Shown here piece after piece: positions 12,801-25,696 of a DNA stretch of 64,000 nucleotides. The notes under the pieces are model-generated. The model ran no database searches, was not told where the DNA came from, and saw only the letters and a list, made by a program, of their open reading frames with translations. The stretch is from Glandiceps talaboti (Eukaryota; Hemichordata; Enteropneusta; Spengelidae). Positions within the stretch are counted from its first letter, which is position 1, and every line of letters begins with the position of its first letter. The DNA lies in NCBI RefSeq assembly GCF_964340395.1, contig NC_135567.1, positions 3,379,609 through 3,443,608 of the forward strand. Direction: 5' to 3'. The translations under genes and the position numbers were made by a program.

Positions 12801-15800
12801 GTCTATGTAATACACCCCTTAGTATTGTTAACTATGGATGTATATCACACAAGAGTATGTCTATGTAATACATCCCATAGTATTGTTAACTATGGATGTA
12901 TATCACACAAGAGTATGTCTATGTAATACATCCCTTAGTATTGTTAACTATGGATGTATATCACAAAAGAGTATGTCTATGTAATACATCCCTTAGTATT
13001 GTTAACTATGGATGTATATCACACAAGAGTATGTCTATGTAATACACCCCTTAGTATTGTTAACTATGGATGTATATCACACAAGAGTATGTCTATGTGA
13101 TACACCCCTTAGTATTGTTAACTATGGATGTATATCACACAATAGTATGTCTTTGTAATACATCCCTTAGTATTGTTAACTATGGATGTATATCACACAA
13201 GAGTATGTCCATGTAATACATCCCTTAGTATTGTTAACTATGGATGTATATCACACAAGAGTATGTCCATGTAATACATCCCTTAGTATTGTTAACTATG
13301 GATGTATATCACACAAGAGTATGTCCATGTAATACATCCCTTAGTATTGTTAACTATGGATGTATATGACACAAGAGTGTGTCTATGTAATACATCCCAT
13401 AGTATTGTTAACTATGGATGTATATCACACAAGAGTATGTCTATGTAATACACCCCTTAGTGTTGTTAACTATGGATGTATATCACACAAGAGTATGTCT
13501 ATGTAATACCTCCCTTAGTATTGTTAACTATGGATGTATATCACACAAGAGTATGTCTATGTAATACATCCCTTAGTATTGTTAACTATGGATGTATATC
13601 ACACAAGAGTATGTCCATGTAATACATCCCTTAGTATTGTTAACTATGGATGTATATCACACAAGTCTATGTAATACATCCCTTAGTATTGTTAACTATG
13701 GATGTATATCACACAAGAGTATGTCTATGTAATACACCCCTTAGTATTGTTAACTATGGATGTATATCACACAAGAGTATGTCTATGTAATACATCCCAT
13801 AGTATTGTTAACTATGGATGTATATCACACAAGAGCGTGTCTATGTAATACACCCCTTAATATTGTTAACTATGGATGTATATCACACAAGAGTATGTCT
13901 ATGTAATACATCCCTTAGTATTGTTAACTATGGATATATATCACACAAGAGTATGTCTATGTAATACATCCCTTAGTATTGTTAACTATGGATGTATATC
14001 ACACAAGAGTATGTCCATGTAATACATCCCTTAGTATTGTTACCTATGGATGTATATGACACAAGAGTGTGTCTATGTAATACATCCCTTAGTATTGTTA
14101 ACTATGGATGTATATCACACAAGAGTATGTCTATGTAATACATCCCTTAGTATTGTTAACTATGGATGTATATCACACAAGAGTATGTCTATGTAATACA
14201 TCCCTTAGTATTGTTAACTATGGATGTATATCACACAAGAGTATGTCTATGTAATACACCCTTCAGTATTGTTAACTATGGATGTATATCACACAAGTCT
14301 ATGTAATACATCCCTTAGTATTGTTAACTATGGATGTATATCACACAAGAGTATGTCTATGTAATACACCCCTTAGTATTGTTAACTATGGATGTATATC
14401 ACACAAGAGTATGTCTATGTAATACATCCCATAGTATTGTTAACTATGGATGTATATCACACAAGAGCGTGTCTATGTAATACACCCCTTAATATTGTTA
14501 ACTATGGATGTATATCACACAAGAGTATGTCTATGTAATACATCCCTTAGTATTGTTAACTATGGATATATATCACACAAGAGTATGTCTATGTAATACA
14601 CCCCTTAGTATTGTTAACTATGGATGTATATCACACAAGAGTATGTCTATATGTATTACACCCCTTAGTATTGTTAACTATGGATGTATATCACACAAGA
14701 GTATGTCTATGTAATACACCCCTTAGTATTGTTAACTATGGATGTATATCACACAAGAGTATGTCTATGTAATACATCCCTTAGTATTGTTAACTATGGA
14801 TATATATCACACAAGAGTATGTCTATGTAATACACCCCTTAGTATTGTTAACTATGGATGTATATCACACAAGAGTATGTCTATGTAATACACCCTTCAG
14901 TATTGTTAACTATGGACGTATATCACACAAGTCTATGTAATACATCCCATAGTATTGTTAACTATGGATGTATATCACACAAGAGTATGTCTATGTAATA
15001 CATCCCTTAGTATTGTTAACTATGGATGTATATCACAAAAGAGTATGTCTATGTAATACACCCCTTAGTATTGTTAACTATGGATGTATATCACACAAGA
15101 GTATGTCTATGTGATACACCCCTTAGTATTGTTAACTATGGATGTATATCACACAATAGTATGTCTTTGTAATACATCCCTTAGTATTGTTAACTATGGA
15201 TGTATATCACACAAGAGTATGTCTATGTAATACATCCCTTAGTATTGTTAACTATGGATGTATATCACACAAGAGTATGTCCATGTAATACATCCCTTAG
15301 TATTGTTACCTATGGATGTATATGACACAAGAGTGTGTCTATGTAATACATCCCTTAGTATTGTTAACTATGGATGTATATCACACAAGAGTATGTCTAT
15401 GTAATACATCCCTTAGTATTGTTAACTATGGATGTATATCACACAAGAGTATGTCTATGTAATACATCCCTTAGTATTGTTAACTATGGATGTATATCAC
15501 ACAAGAGTATGTCTATGTAATACACCCTTCAGTATTGTTAACTATGGATGTATATCACACAAGTCTATGTAATACATCCCTTAGTATTGTTAACTATGGA
15601 TGTATATCACACAAGAGTATGTCTATGTAATACACCCCTTAGTATTGTTAACTATGGATGTATATCACACAAGAGTATGTCTATGTAATACATCCCATAG
15701 TATTGTTAACTATGGATGTATATCACACAAGAGCGTGTCTATGTAATACACCCCTTAATATTGTTAACTATGGATGTATATCACACAAGAGTATGTCTAT

Positions 15801-16940
15801 GTAATACATCCCTTAGTATTGTTAACTATGGATATATATCACACAAGAGTATGTCTATGTAATACACCCCTTAGTATTGTTAACTATGGATGTATATCAC
15901 ACAAGAGTATGTCTATGTAATACACCCCTTAGTATTGTTAACAATGGATGTATATCACACAAGAGTATTTCTATGTAATACACCCCTTAGTATTGTTAAC
16001 TATGGATGTATAGCACACAAGAGTATGTCTATGTAATACATCCCTTAGTATTGTTAACTATGGATGTATATCACACAAGAGTATGTCTATGTAATACACC
16101 CCTTAGTATTGTTAACTATGGATGTATATCACACAAGAGTATGTCTATGTAATACACCCTTCAGTATTGTTAACTATGGATGTATATCACACAAGTCTAT
16201 GTAATACATCCCTTAGTATTGTTAACTATGGATGTATATCACACAAGAGTATGTCTATGTAATACACCCCTTAGTATTGTTAACTATGGATGTATATCAC
16301 ACAAGAGTATGTCTATGTAATACATCCCATAGTATTGTTAACTATGGATGTATATCACACAAGAGCGTGTCTATGTAATACACCCCTTAATATTGTTAAC
16401 TATGGATGTATATCACACAAGAGTATGTCTATGTAATACATCCCTTAGTATTGTTAACTATGGATATATATCACACAAGAGTATGTCTATGTAATACACC
16501 CCTTAGTATTGTTAACTATGGATGTATATCACACAAGAGTATGTCTATGTAATACACCCCTTTGTATTGTTAACAATGGATGTATATCACACAAGAGTAT
16601 GTCTATGTAATACACCCCTTAGTATTGTTAACTATGGATGTATATCACACAAGAGTATGTCTATGTAATACACCCCTTAGTATTGTTAACTATGGATGTA
16701 TATCACACAAGAGTATGTCCATGTAATACATCCCTTAGTATTGTTAACTATGGATGTATATCACACAAGAGTATGTCTATGTAATACATCCCATAGTATT
16801 GTTAACTATGGATGTATATCACACAAGAGTATGTCTATGTATTACACCCCTTAGTATTGTTAACTATGGATGTATATCACACAAGAGTATGTCTATGTAC
16901 ACATGCCATACACCCCTTAGTATTGTTAACTATTGATATA
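6845..16940. repeat. 58-bp minisatellite, about 174 copies, with higher-order organisation
   Basis: The unit runs TATGGATGTATATCACACAA, GAGTATGTCTATGTAATACA, TCCCTTAGTATTGTTAAC (58 bp). A 52-bp variant lacking AGTATG recurs near 6,979, 8,191, 9,171, 10,441, 11,073, 11,705, 12,627, 13,665, 14,297, 14,931, 15,563 and 16,195. Most later spacings are 632 bp (11 x 58 minus 6), with multiples such as 922, 1,038 and 1,270. Linked variants (CACCCTTCAG, GAGCGTG, CCCATAG, ACAATAG) travel in the same order, so the array grew partly by copying blocks of 11-22 units. Confidence 0.95.
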
Positions 16941-17695
16941 TATGTAATACATGTACATACCCAGGATACATACCATCAATGTATTTTTACTGAATAAATA
17001 AGTGTTCTGATTCTCTTTGACTATTTCAGTAACAGAGAGGATTATCTACATGTATATGTGGTATCTACGTGAATTCTTACAACAATCTTCTACAAACTGT
17101 ATCCCTTAGCTTATCTACCTACTAGGATTAAGTTCTCTATTGATGACAGTATAATCTTTCATTCCTTGATGTTTAATATGTAACTTGCAATCCACACTGG
17201 GCATGCTCAGATGCAAAGGACTATGGGATTATATGTGGTTATCGTAATACCTTATCTGGAGCTACTGATAAAAACACCTCCCACAATGGTCAGGGTAATT
17301 ATGAATTGATCATTCGTGGTTGCAAACAATTTATAAACACTGTTTACAATACTAATTGATTAGTATTTATTATCACATTTCCCATGATGCAAACTCAACA
17401 TGGCATGTTTGCAAGTTCCCTATTAGTGTAAATTTCACCCATGGAGTTTTAAGTAGAGTCTTCAGGATATCAACACTGTGGGATATCTAATCTAGTGACA
17501 AGCCAGCCTTGGTCTTATAAAAAATTTGTTTATAATGAAACATCAGGGAGTGAAAGATTACACTGTGATCAATAGAAAAACTTGCTGAAAGTACTTTTTT
17601 TTCAGCACAGCTTGAGACAGGCTAAGAGATACAGTTGGTAGAAGGTCATTGTAAAATTTGCATTTTGTTGACTCTTTTACTGTTCTCACTTTCAG

Positions 17696-18054
17696 AATAA
17701 AAGGGATCACACTCAAATGGACCGTAGCTACCCACAGATGGTTTATCAATTTATGGCAGCTGCTAAAGATGCTCGTTTTATCACTGATGATTACTATGTC
17801 ATGTATGGTATCTCATTATGTGGTACAGATGGTGTACTTCTAACAAGAGGGCATGTTTGGAAACAGTTGATACAGAGGACAAAGAAATGTATTTTAGAGG
17901 ACCCACCATTTCAAAAATCCCATTTCTTGTATCAATTTGTTGAGTTAGGACAAACTATTTATCCTTATACACCCTTTGACATTGTTCCAGTATTGACCTT
18001 GTACTTGGCACATAAAGCTGTTCTTTTACTACATAACAATACTCCTTGCTAAGA
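17696..18054 (+). CDS. Terminal exon of the unrecognised plus-strand gene
   Basis: A strong acceptor (CTGTTCTCACTTTCAG) precedes an open frame of 118 codons ending in TAA at 18,052-18,054. It starts in phase 0 with NKRDHTQMDRSYPQMVYQFM and includes the words GISLCGTDGVLLTRGHVWKQ and FLYQFVELGQTIYPYTPFDI. The composition is that of a folded soluble domain, with no transmembrane segment. I cannot name the family. The last 25 codons are also the first unit of the 90-bp minisatellite that follows, so the present C-terminus (ending HNNTPC) may have been set or shortened by repeat expansion. The ATG at 17,717 lies inside the exon and is not needed as a start. Confidence 0.55.
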
Positions 18055-19390
18055 CTCACATAAAAGACATTGTTCCAGTATTGACCTTGTACTTGGCACA
18101 TAAAGCTGTTCTTTTACTACATAACAATACTCCTTGTTAAGACTTTCACATAAAAGACATTGTTCCAGTATTGACCTTGTACTTGGCACATAAAGCTGTT
18201 CTTTTACTACATAACAATACTCCTTGTTAAGACTCACATAAAAGACATTGTTCCAGTATTGACCTTGTACTTGGCACATAAAGCTGTTCTTTTACTACAT
18301 AACAATACTCCTTGATAGGACTCACATAAAAGACATTGTTCCAGTATTGACCTTGTACTTGGCACATAAAGCTGTTCTTTTACTACATAACAATACTCCT
18401 TGTTAAGACTGACATAAAAGACATTGTTCCAGTATTGACCTTGTACTTGGCACATAAAGCTGTTCTTTTACTACATAACAATACTCCTTGTTAATACTTT
18501 CACATAAAAGACATTGTTCCAGTATTGACCTTGTACTTGGCACATAAAGCTGTTCTTTTACTACATAACAATACTCCTTGTTAAGACTTTCACATAAAAG
18601 ACATTGTTCCAGTATTGACCTTGTACTTGGCACATAAAGCTGTTCTTTTACTACATAACAATACTCCTTGTTAAGACTTTCACATAAAAGACATTGTTCC
18701 AGTATTGACCTTGTACTTGGCACATAAAGCTGTTCTTTTACTACATAACAATACTCCTTGTTAAGACTTTCACATAAAAGACATTGTTCCAGTATTTACC
18801 TTGTACTTGGCACATAAAGCTGTTCTTTTACTACATAACAATACTCCTTGTTAAGACTTTCACATAAAAGACATTGTTCCAGTATTGACCTTGTACTTGG
18901 CACATAAAGCTGTTCTTTTACTACATAACAATACTCCTTGTTAAGACTTTCACATACAAGACATTGTTCCAGTATTGACCTTGTACTTGGCACATAAAGC
19001 TGTTCTTTTACTACATAACAATACTCCTTGTTAAGACTTTCACATAAAAGACATTGTTCCAGTATTGACCTTGTACTTGGCACATAAAGCTGTTCTTTTA
19101 CTACATAACAATACTCCTTATTAAGACTTTCACATACAAGACATTGTTCAAGTATTGACCTTGTACTTGGCACATAAAGCTGTTCTTTTACTACATAACA
19201 ATACTCCTTATTAAGACTTTCACATACAAGACATTGTTCCAGTATTGACCTTGTACTTGGCACATAAAGCTGTTCTTTTACTACATAACAATACTCCTTA
19301 TTAAGACTTTCACATACAAGACATTGTTCAAGTATTGACCTTGTACTTGGCATATAAAGCTGTTCTTTTACTACATAACAATACTCCTTT
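17978..19390. repeat. 90-bp minisatellite derived from coding sequence, about 16 copies
   Basis: The unit starts GACATTGTTCCAGTATTGAC, continues CTTGTACTTGGCACATAAAG, CTGTTCTTTTACTACATAAC, AATACTCCTTGTTAAGACTT and ends TCACATAAAA. Early copies are 88 bp and later ones 90 bp. The first copy is the end of the coding exon including its stop codon; the rest would lie in the 3' UTR or downstream. Because 90 is a multiple of three, long open frames of up to 185 codons appear on the minus strand. These are repeat artefacts. Confidence 0.93.
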
Positions 19391-19713
19391 CACTTACAAA
19401 AGACATATTGCAAATAGAGCATTCTTGTCTGCAATTGACTTAACTATACAATTTATGAAATACATATTTTGTCTGCATTTGTCTGCAGTTAGTTTTCTGT
19501 GTTTTTCTATCAGATTAAAGAAACGATGTAAATTTTAAAATTATTGAGTACAGTGTAGGCTTATTTGAGTGAATTGAAACAGAAATGGGGGGGGGGGGCA
19601 GCTAATGCAATGGATGCTGCACAAGGTTTACATATGTAATATATAAAATGCATGTATTTCTGCACATTTAGCACAACTTGAACTCAGGTTTAGTGAAATG
19701 TTTAGCCCCCAAT
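19391..19713. other. Spacer between two minisatellites
   Basis: AT-rich sequence with a G-tract near 19,588. The last repeat copy runs out here into unrelated sequence. It could contain the 3' UTR end of the plus-strand gene, but no clear poly(A) signal was chosen. Confidence 0.4.
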
Positions 19714-20957
19714 GGGCTCCACCTGAAGGGTGCTATTATGTTGGGCTCCACCTAGAGGGCACTATTATGTTGGGCTCCACCTAGAGGGTACTATTATGTT
19801 GGGTTCCACCTGGAGGGTGCTATTATGTTGGACTCCACCTAGAGGGTGCTATTATGTTGGACTCCACCTGAAGGGTGCTATTATGTTGGGCTCCACCTAG
19901 AGGGCACTATTATGTTGGACTCCACCTGAAGGGTGTTATTATGTTGGGCTCCACCTGAAGGGTGCTATTATGTTGGACTCCACCTGAAGGGTGCTATTAT
20001 GTTGGGCTCCACCTGAAGGGTGTTCTTATGTTGGGTTCCACCTGAAGGGTGCTATTATGTTGGGCTCCACCTGAAGGGTGCTATTATGTTGGACTCCACC
20101 TGAAGGGTGCTATTATGTTGGGCTCCACCTGAAGGGTACTATTATGTTGGGTTCCACCTGAAGGGTGTTCTTATGTTGGGTTCCACCTGAAGGGTGCTAT
20201 TATGTTGGGCTCCACCTGAAGGGTGCTATTATGTTGGGTTCCACCTGAAGGGTGCTATTATGTTGGGCTCCACCTAGAGGGCACTATTATGTTGGACTCC
20301 ACCTGAAGGGTGTTATTATGTTGGGCTCCACCTGAAGGGTGCTATTATGTTGGACTCCACCTGAAGGGTGCTATTATGTTGGGCTCCACCTGAAGGGTAC
20401 TATTATGTTGGGTTCCACCTGAAGGGTGTTCTTATGTTGGGTTCCACCTGAAGGGTGCTATTATGTTGGGCTCCACCTGAAGGGTGCTATTATGTTGGGT
20501 TCCACCTGAAGGGTGCTATTATGTTGGGCTCCACCTGAAGGGTGCTATTATGTTGGACTCCACCTGAAGGGTACTATTATGTTGGGCTCCATTGAAGGGT
20601 GTTATTATGTTGGATTCCACCTGGAGGGTGTTATTATGTTGGACTCCACCTGAAGGGTGCTATTATGTTGGGCTCCATTGAAGGGTGTTATTATGTTGGA
20701 TTCCACCTGGAGGGTGTTATTATGTTGGACTCCACATGAAGGGTACTATTATGTTGGACTCCACCTGGAGGGTGTTATTATGTTGGGCTCCATTGAAGGG
20801 TGTTATTATGTTGGGTTCCACCTGAAGGGTGCTATTATGTTGGGCTCCACCTGAAGGGTGCTATTATGTTGGACTCCACCTGGAGGGTGTTATTATGTTG
20901 GGCTCCATTGAAGGGTGTTATTATGTTGGATTCCACCTGAAGGGTGTTATTATGTTC
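19714..20957. repeat. 29-bp minisatellite, about 43 copies
   Basis: The unit is TTGGGCTCCACCTGAAGGGT followed by GCTATTATG (29 bp). Variants include CTAGAGGG(C/T), GACTCC, GGTTCC, and a 28-bp form with CCATTGAAGG. Variants cluster in repeated order, again indicating block copying. Confidence 0.95.
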
Positions 20958-21088
20958 AGTTCCATCTGTATGTGCATCCAAGCATGCATCCTCATCTCTC
21001 TGGCATACACCACATACACCAACTGATTTTAACCAAACCTGACACAATGGCAACATGCTATGTGATACATTTGTGCACCACTTTGTTA

Positions 21089-22260
21089 GTCCCCGCGGAC
21101 GAAGTCCGGAGTGGGGACTTATGGATTGGGTTCCGTCTGTCCGTGCGTGCGTGCATGCGTGCGTGCGTCCGTCCGCAGCCATTTCTTGGAGATGCCGGGA
21201 CCGATTTTTTTTCAAACTTGGCACAGAGGCAACATACTATGGCATACATATGCACGTCAATTTGTTTTATGATACGATCCAATATGGCCGCCTAGCAACC
21301 ATTTTGTTTACGAATTTTCCCTGTTTAAAGCCATAACTCAGACATGCTTTAACAGATCTCATTCAAAGTTGGTATTAGGACAGTGTTCTATGACATACAT
21401 GTGCATATTCATTGTTGTCATGATACGATCCAATATGGTCGCCTAGCAGCCATTTTGTTTGTGAATTTTCATGTCCAAAGCCATAACTCAGACATGCTTG
21501 AATAGATCTCATTCAAAGTTGGTATTAGGACAGTGTTCTATGACATACATGTGCATATCCATTTTCGTCGTGATACGATCCAATATGGCTGCTTGGCAGC
21601 CATTTTGTTTGTGAATTTCCCATGTCCAAAGCCATAACTCAGACATGCTTAAACAGATCTCATTCAAAGTTGGTATTAGGACAGTGTTCTATGACATACA
21701 TGTGCATATCCATTTTCGTCGTGATACGATCCAAATGGCTGCCTGGCAGCCATTTTGTTTGCGAATTTTCATGTCCAAAGCCATAACTCAGACATGCTTG
21801 AACAGATCTCATTTAAAGTTGGTATTAGGACAGTGTTCTATGACATACATGTGCATATCTATTCTCGTCATGATACGATCCAATATGGCTGCTTGGCAGC
21901 CATTTTGTTTGTGAATTTTCCATGTCCAAAGCCATAACTCAGACATGCTTAAACAGATCTCATTCAAAGTTGGTATTAGGACAGTGTTCTATGACATACA
22001 TCTGCATATCCATTTTCGTCGTGATACGATCCAATATAGCTGCCTGGCAGCCATTTTGTTTGTGAATTTTCCATGTCCAAAGCCATTACTAAGACATGCT
22101 TGAACAGATCTCATTCAAAGTTGGTATTAGGACAGCGTTCTACGACATACATGTGCATATTCATTTTCGTCGTGATACGATCCAATATGGCTGCCTGGCA
22201 GCCATTTTGTTTGTGAATTTTCCATGTCCAAAGCCATAACTCAGACTCCATTTTCATCAT
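21089..22260. repeat. Dispersed repeat family D with internal ~150-bp tandem copies
   Basis: The head (TAGTCCCCGCGG... TGGGGACTT... GGGTTCCGTCTGTCCGTGCG) matches the copy at 24,513. It is followed by about six tandem units of about 150 bp that share CATAACTCAGACATGCTT, CAAAGTTGGTATTAGGACAG and GATACGATCCAATATGGC. Short ORFs across it are incidental. Confidence 0.85.
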
Positions 22261-22439
22261 GATATGATCCCCCATACCCAACCAATCATTTATTGTTGGA
22301 GGCATATACCATGTCCAACAAGCACACACAACATATCTAAGTCTGTTTGTTTTAGGTTCACAAATGTTGTTGCGTGATCAGAGCAGTGATAATTCCTTAA
22401 AACCCAATTATAGTGGGGACTATGTCATTCTCAATGACT

Positions 22440-22885
22440 TGTTTTACGATAGAATTAGTCTAGTTCGAGACAGGGACAGTACTACATATTAAATACTTCA
22501 TCTTAATCCCAGTCTAGTCAAGGTCCCCAATAATTGCACATAATTCTGTACTCCCTCCCACAGGGTTCATATAAACATGATGACATCCTTGTGCCCCCAC
22601 ATCTTAGTTTAAACAGACTGGAGGAGTTGGGCATTTGCATATCATTATTACGTGCTAAATTCCTTCGATAGACAAAATATCACATGTATCAATTAGTGAT
22701 GATGACAGCCTGTCAATTTGTGATGGATTATTACTGACATGAATCGTTTGTTTTTCGCTCACCATGACATTCAAACACACTTGACACCTTTCATTGGGAC
22801 CTTGACTAGACTTGGATTAAGATGATTCTATTTAATTCCATAATACTGTCCCTGTCTGGAACTAGTCTACCACAGAATCAAATAT
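22440..22885. repeat. Inverted-repeat (foldback or MITE-like) element
   Basis: Left arm near 22,445-22,533 (words AGACAGGGACAGTA, CATCTTAATCC, GTCTAGTCAAGG) is the imperfect reverse complement of the right arm near 22,796-22,880 (CCTTGACTAGAC, GGATTAAGATG, TACTGTCCCTGTCT). The arms are about 80 bp with a spacer of about 260 bp. There is no transposase in the spacer, so this fits a non-autonomous element. Confidence 0.6.
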
Positions 22886-24512
22886 TGCCAAATAGATGGT
22901 CATATTACACGACAACTGAGCTAGACCATCATGCAATGCGATTTTGTATGCTCACATATACCTTCAGAGGACACCATCTTAAATCTTCATATCTTCCCTA
23001 TACCACTACATTCCAGTTGCTTCCAATATGGCTGCTAGAATCACTCGTTCCAAGTTCAAAGGGTAAATGTTAATACGTTAAAAGTTTTGTACAGTGAATA
23101 ATGTGTGTTGGAATTGTATGCATTGATTGTAGAGAAATGATTATGCAGAGAATCATATAATGAAAAAATGATAGCAATGCAGATCAATGCAGGTATTATC
23201 CAAGATTTTAATATGCTAATAGTTTCGCTTTTAGCAAGTAATAATGGTAATGATATGATATGATATGATATGATATGATATGATGTGATATGATATGATG
23301 TGATATGATGTGATATGATATGATGTGATGTTTGATTTGAACTTTGACCCCACCATTGAGAGGTACTTGACCTTTTGTCATAATCAAGTACATGTCATGT
23401 ATACTATTATTCATCTTATTTGTCGAGTATTTTCCTGTGGAGGTTGTTACTATCTTGAGACACAGTCTGTAACTTCATGAACAAAACAATACATCTAATA
23501 TTTCAGCTATTGAATCATTTTGAATGACTAACAGTTTATTCAGTTCTCATAAGATTTTTATGTTATGAAAATAACATGATCACATACTATTGTGGTTACT
23601 AATAAATCCCAAAACACCCTAGTCAATGTTTTCACGCCTTGTTGTACATAGTCATCAATGTTAAAATTGGTGTGGTCTCTCATTTGTTTCAACATAGGCT
23701 GTAGTTTGTGTTAATAATGTTAGTTTTTATAAAACGCTTTCCCACTCTGTGCTCAAAGCAATTTACAATTATTACCCCTGGCACAGATCTATAGTGGCAC
23801 AACGAACCGCTACTTCCTCAACTCCCTGGGGAGCATACAATCCATTGCAGCCTTTATAATCACACATTGCAATATAGCTGGGTTGGCTGAGGTACAATCA
23901 CGGTTCAAATCTTGCATAAGGGTTTTAGGCATTTGGTAAGTGGCAGCAACTTGGCTCGAACCTGTAACCTGTAGATTACAAGCCAGCCACTCTAACAATT
24001 TACCCATCATGACTCCACAACCAGCAATGTACCGATTCAAAGCCAGCCACTCTAACCATTCACCCATCATGACTCACAACCTGCAACCTGTAGATTGGGT
24101 ATTTCCACTAGACTGTCTACATACAATATTGACAACATATTAATAATATCGACATCCATTAATGGGTATTTCAGATGAATTATTAATATTCATACTTTTC
24201 ATTAAAAAAATGATATATAGAGGTCTAAAACTAGTAATACAACATAAAATAAAAAAAAGGTTATAAAATGCAAACAGTTGAAGGTTTCAGCCTTTGGATT
24301 TATTTTGGTCAACGATCCTCATTTGAAAGACAAATTTAATTTCCGTACACGACCATATGTATAAAGAAAAATATGAATCACAAAGGTTATATGAATAGTC
24401 TTCCAATACATATAAAAAATCTGACATCAAAATATGAATTTAGGAAAGCATTTAAAGCATATATCATTTCTGATGTGTACATTTTCCATTATGGTTCTTT
24501 GTCATGTCATAA
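22886..24512. other. Non-coding stretch with a short (TGATA)n run
   Basis: A degenerate TGATATGATA/TGATGTGATA tract lies at about 23,248-23,330. Near 23,960-24,090 a roughly 75-bp segment (ending CACCCATCATGACTC) is duplicated in tandem. Otherwise AT-rich sequence with no supportable gene. Confidence 0.6.
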
Positions 24513-24830
24513 TTAGTCCCCGCCAGCATTTCAAAGTCCCGGACGGGGACTTGTGGATTGGGTTCCGTCTGTCCGTGCGTCCGTCCGTCCATTCGCAGCC
24601 GTTTCTAGGAGATGCCTGGACCGATTTTTTTCAAACTTGGCACAGAGGCACCATGCTATGGCATACATATGCACGTCAATTTGTTTTATGATACGATCCA
24701 ATATGGCCGCCTAGCAGCCATTTTATTTGCGAATTTTCCCTGTCCAAAGCCATAACTCAGACATGCTTGAACAGATCTCATTCAAAGTTGGTATTAGCAC
24801 AGTGTTCTATCACATACATGTGCTTTTTAA
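24513..24830. repeat. Dispersed repeat family D, single-unit copy
   Basis: It has the same head as 21,089 (GGGGACTTGTGGATTGGG, CCGTCTGTCCGTGCGTCCGT, TTTTTTTCAAACTTGGCACA) and only one internal unit. Differences from the other copy show it is not a recent local duplication. Confidence 0.85.
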
Positions 24831-25254
24831 TAACCTAATAGTAATCTGTTTAACTACACATACAATTCACTATCATACATACTTGTATTGGCGACGTTTA
24901 ACATTGTTTATGACGTTAGTTTTTTTTTTAATGTGAATAAATTCTAAACATAATGATACTCTGGACAATCACAATTTCTTTCTTTTCGAAACGTAACAGA
25001 TTATTCATTGATGATAGATGATGTATTGTCGTAAAAAATTATGGCTTGAGATATTAGACTGTTTTTATTTTTTACTTTGAAAGCCACAGTATCGCAGAAG
25101 CAGCACAGCAGACACTTGTATTCACCAGTTCCACTATGTTTAATTACACACTTGGTATGTGTTCTTTTATCAGTATTGGTGGTAGGTCTTGGACACTCAG
25201 GTAACTGTGTTGTTTTGTTTTTATTGAAAATGTAGTATATCATTAGTGATACAA

Positions 25255-25285
25255 CTTAGAGAGAGAGAGAGAGTGAGAGAGAGCG

Positions 25286-25320
<35 letters not shown>

Positions 25321-25500
25321 GACAGAGAGAAATTTTAGCATATCATTAGTGATACAACTTAGAGACAAACAGACAGAGACAGACAGATAGACAGCCAGAG
25401 ACGGACAGCGAGACAGAGACAGTGACAGAATGAGATGGATAGAGATAGACAGAGACAGAGACATACAGAGAGAGACAGAGACAGAGAGAGCGTAACCAGA
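25255..25500. repeat. (GA)n / (GACA)n compound microsatellite
   Basis: GAGA, GACA and CAGAGA runs, with the phrase TATCATTAGTGATACAACTT occurring both just before the tract and again inside it, so a roughly 100-bp segment is duplicated. The Ser/Leu/Val-rich minus-strand ORFs here are simple-repeat translations. Confidence 0.85.
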
Positions 25501-25696
25501 AACCCCACCAAATAAATCTGTCTTACATGTATTTTGACGAACTTGTTCGATATTTTGAATATTATTTTCTTGAAATTATTACAAGTTAAAATTGACATTT
25601 TAAACAAAACAAAAAACATATTGTACAACGCACCTTCCATTTCGACAGTTTGTCTTTGCTATTTGTATCTGATATTTGTGTTGTTTCTTCTCTAAG

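Larger units (their letters stand above)
1207..17695 (+). other. 16.5-kb intron filled by minisatellites
   Basis: The GTATGT donor at 1,207 and the pyrimidine-rich TTCTCACTTTCAG acceptor ending at 17,695 define a candidate intron joining two phase-0 boundaries. Apart from about 600 bp near 6,240-6,840 and 750 bp near 16,950-17,695, its content is two tandem arrays. The 16,950-17,695 part is plain AT-rich sequence with nothing recognised. Confidence 0.45.

Noticed and set aside
18049-19353. Minus-strand ORFs of up to 185 codons with a 30-residue repeat
   Set aside because: The 90-bp unit is a multiple of three and lacks a stop in that frame. The same sequence on the other strand is the end of a better supported exon. 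No splice or start context.
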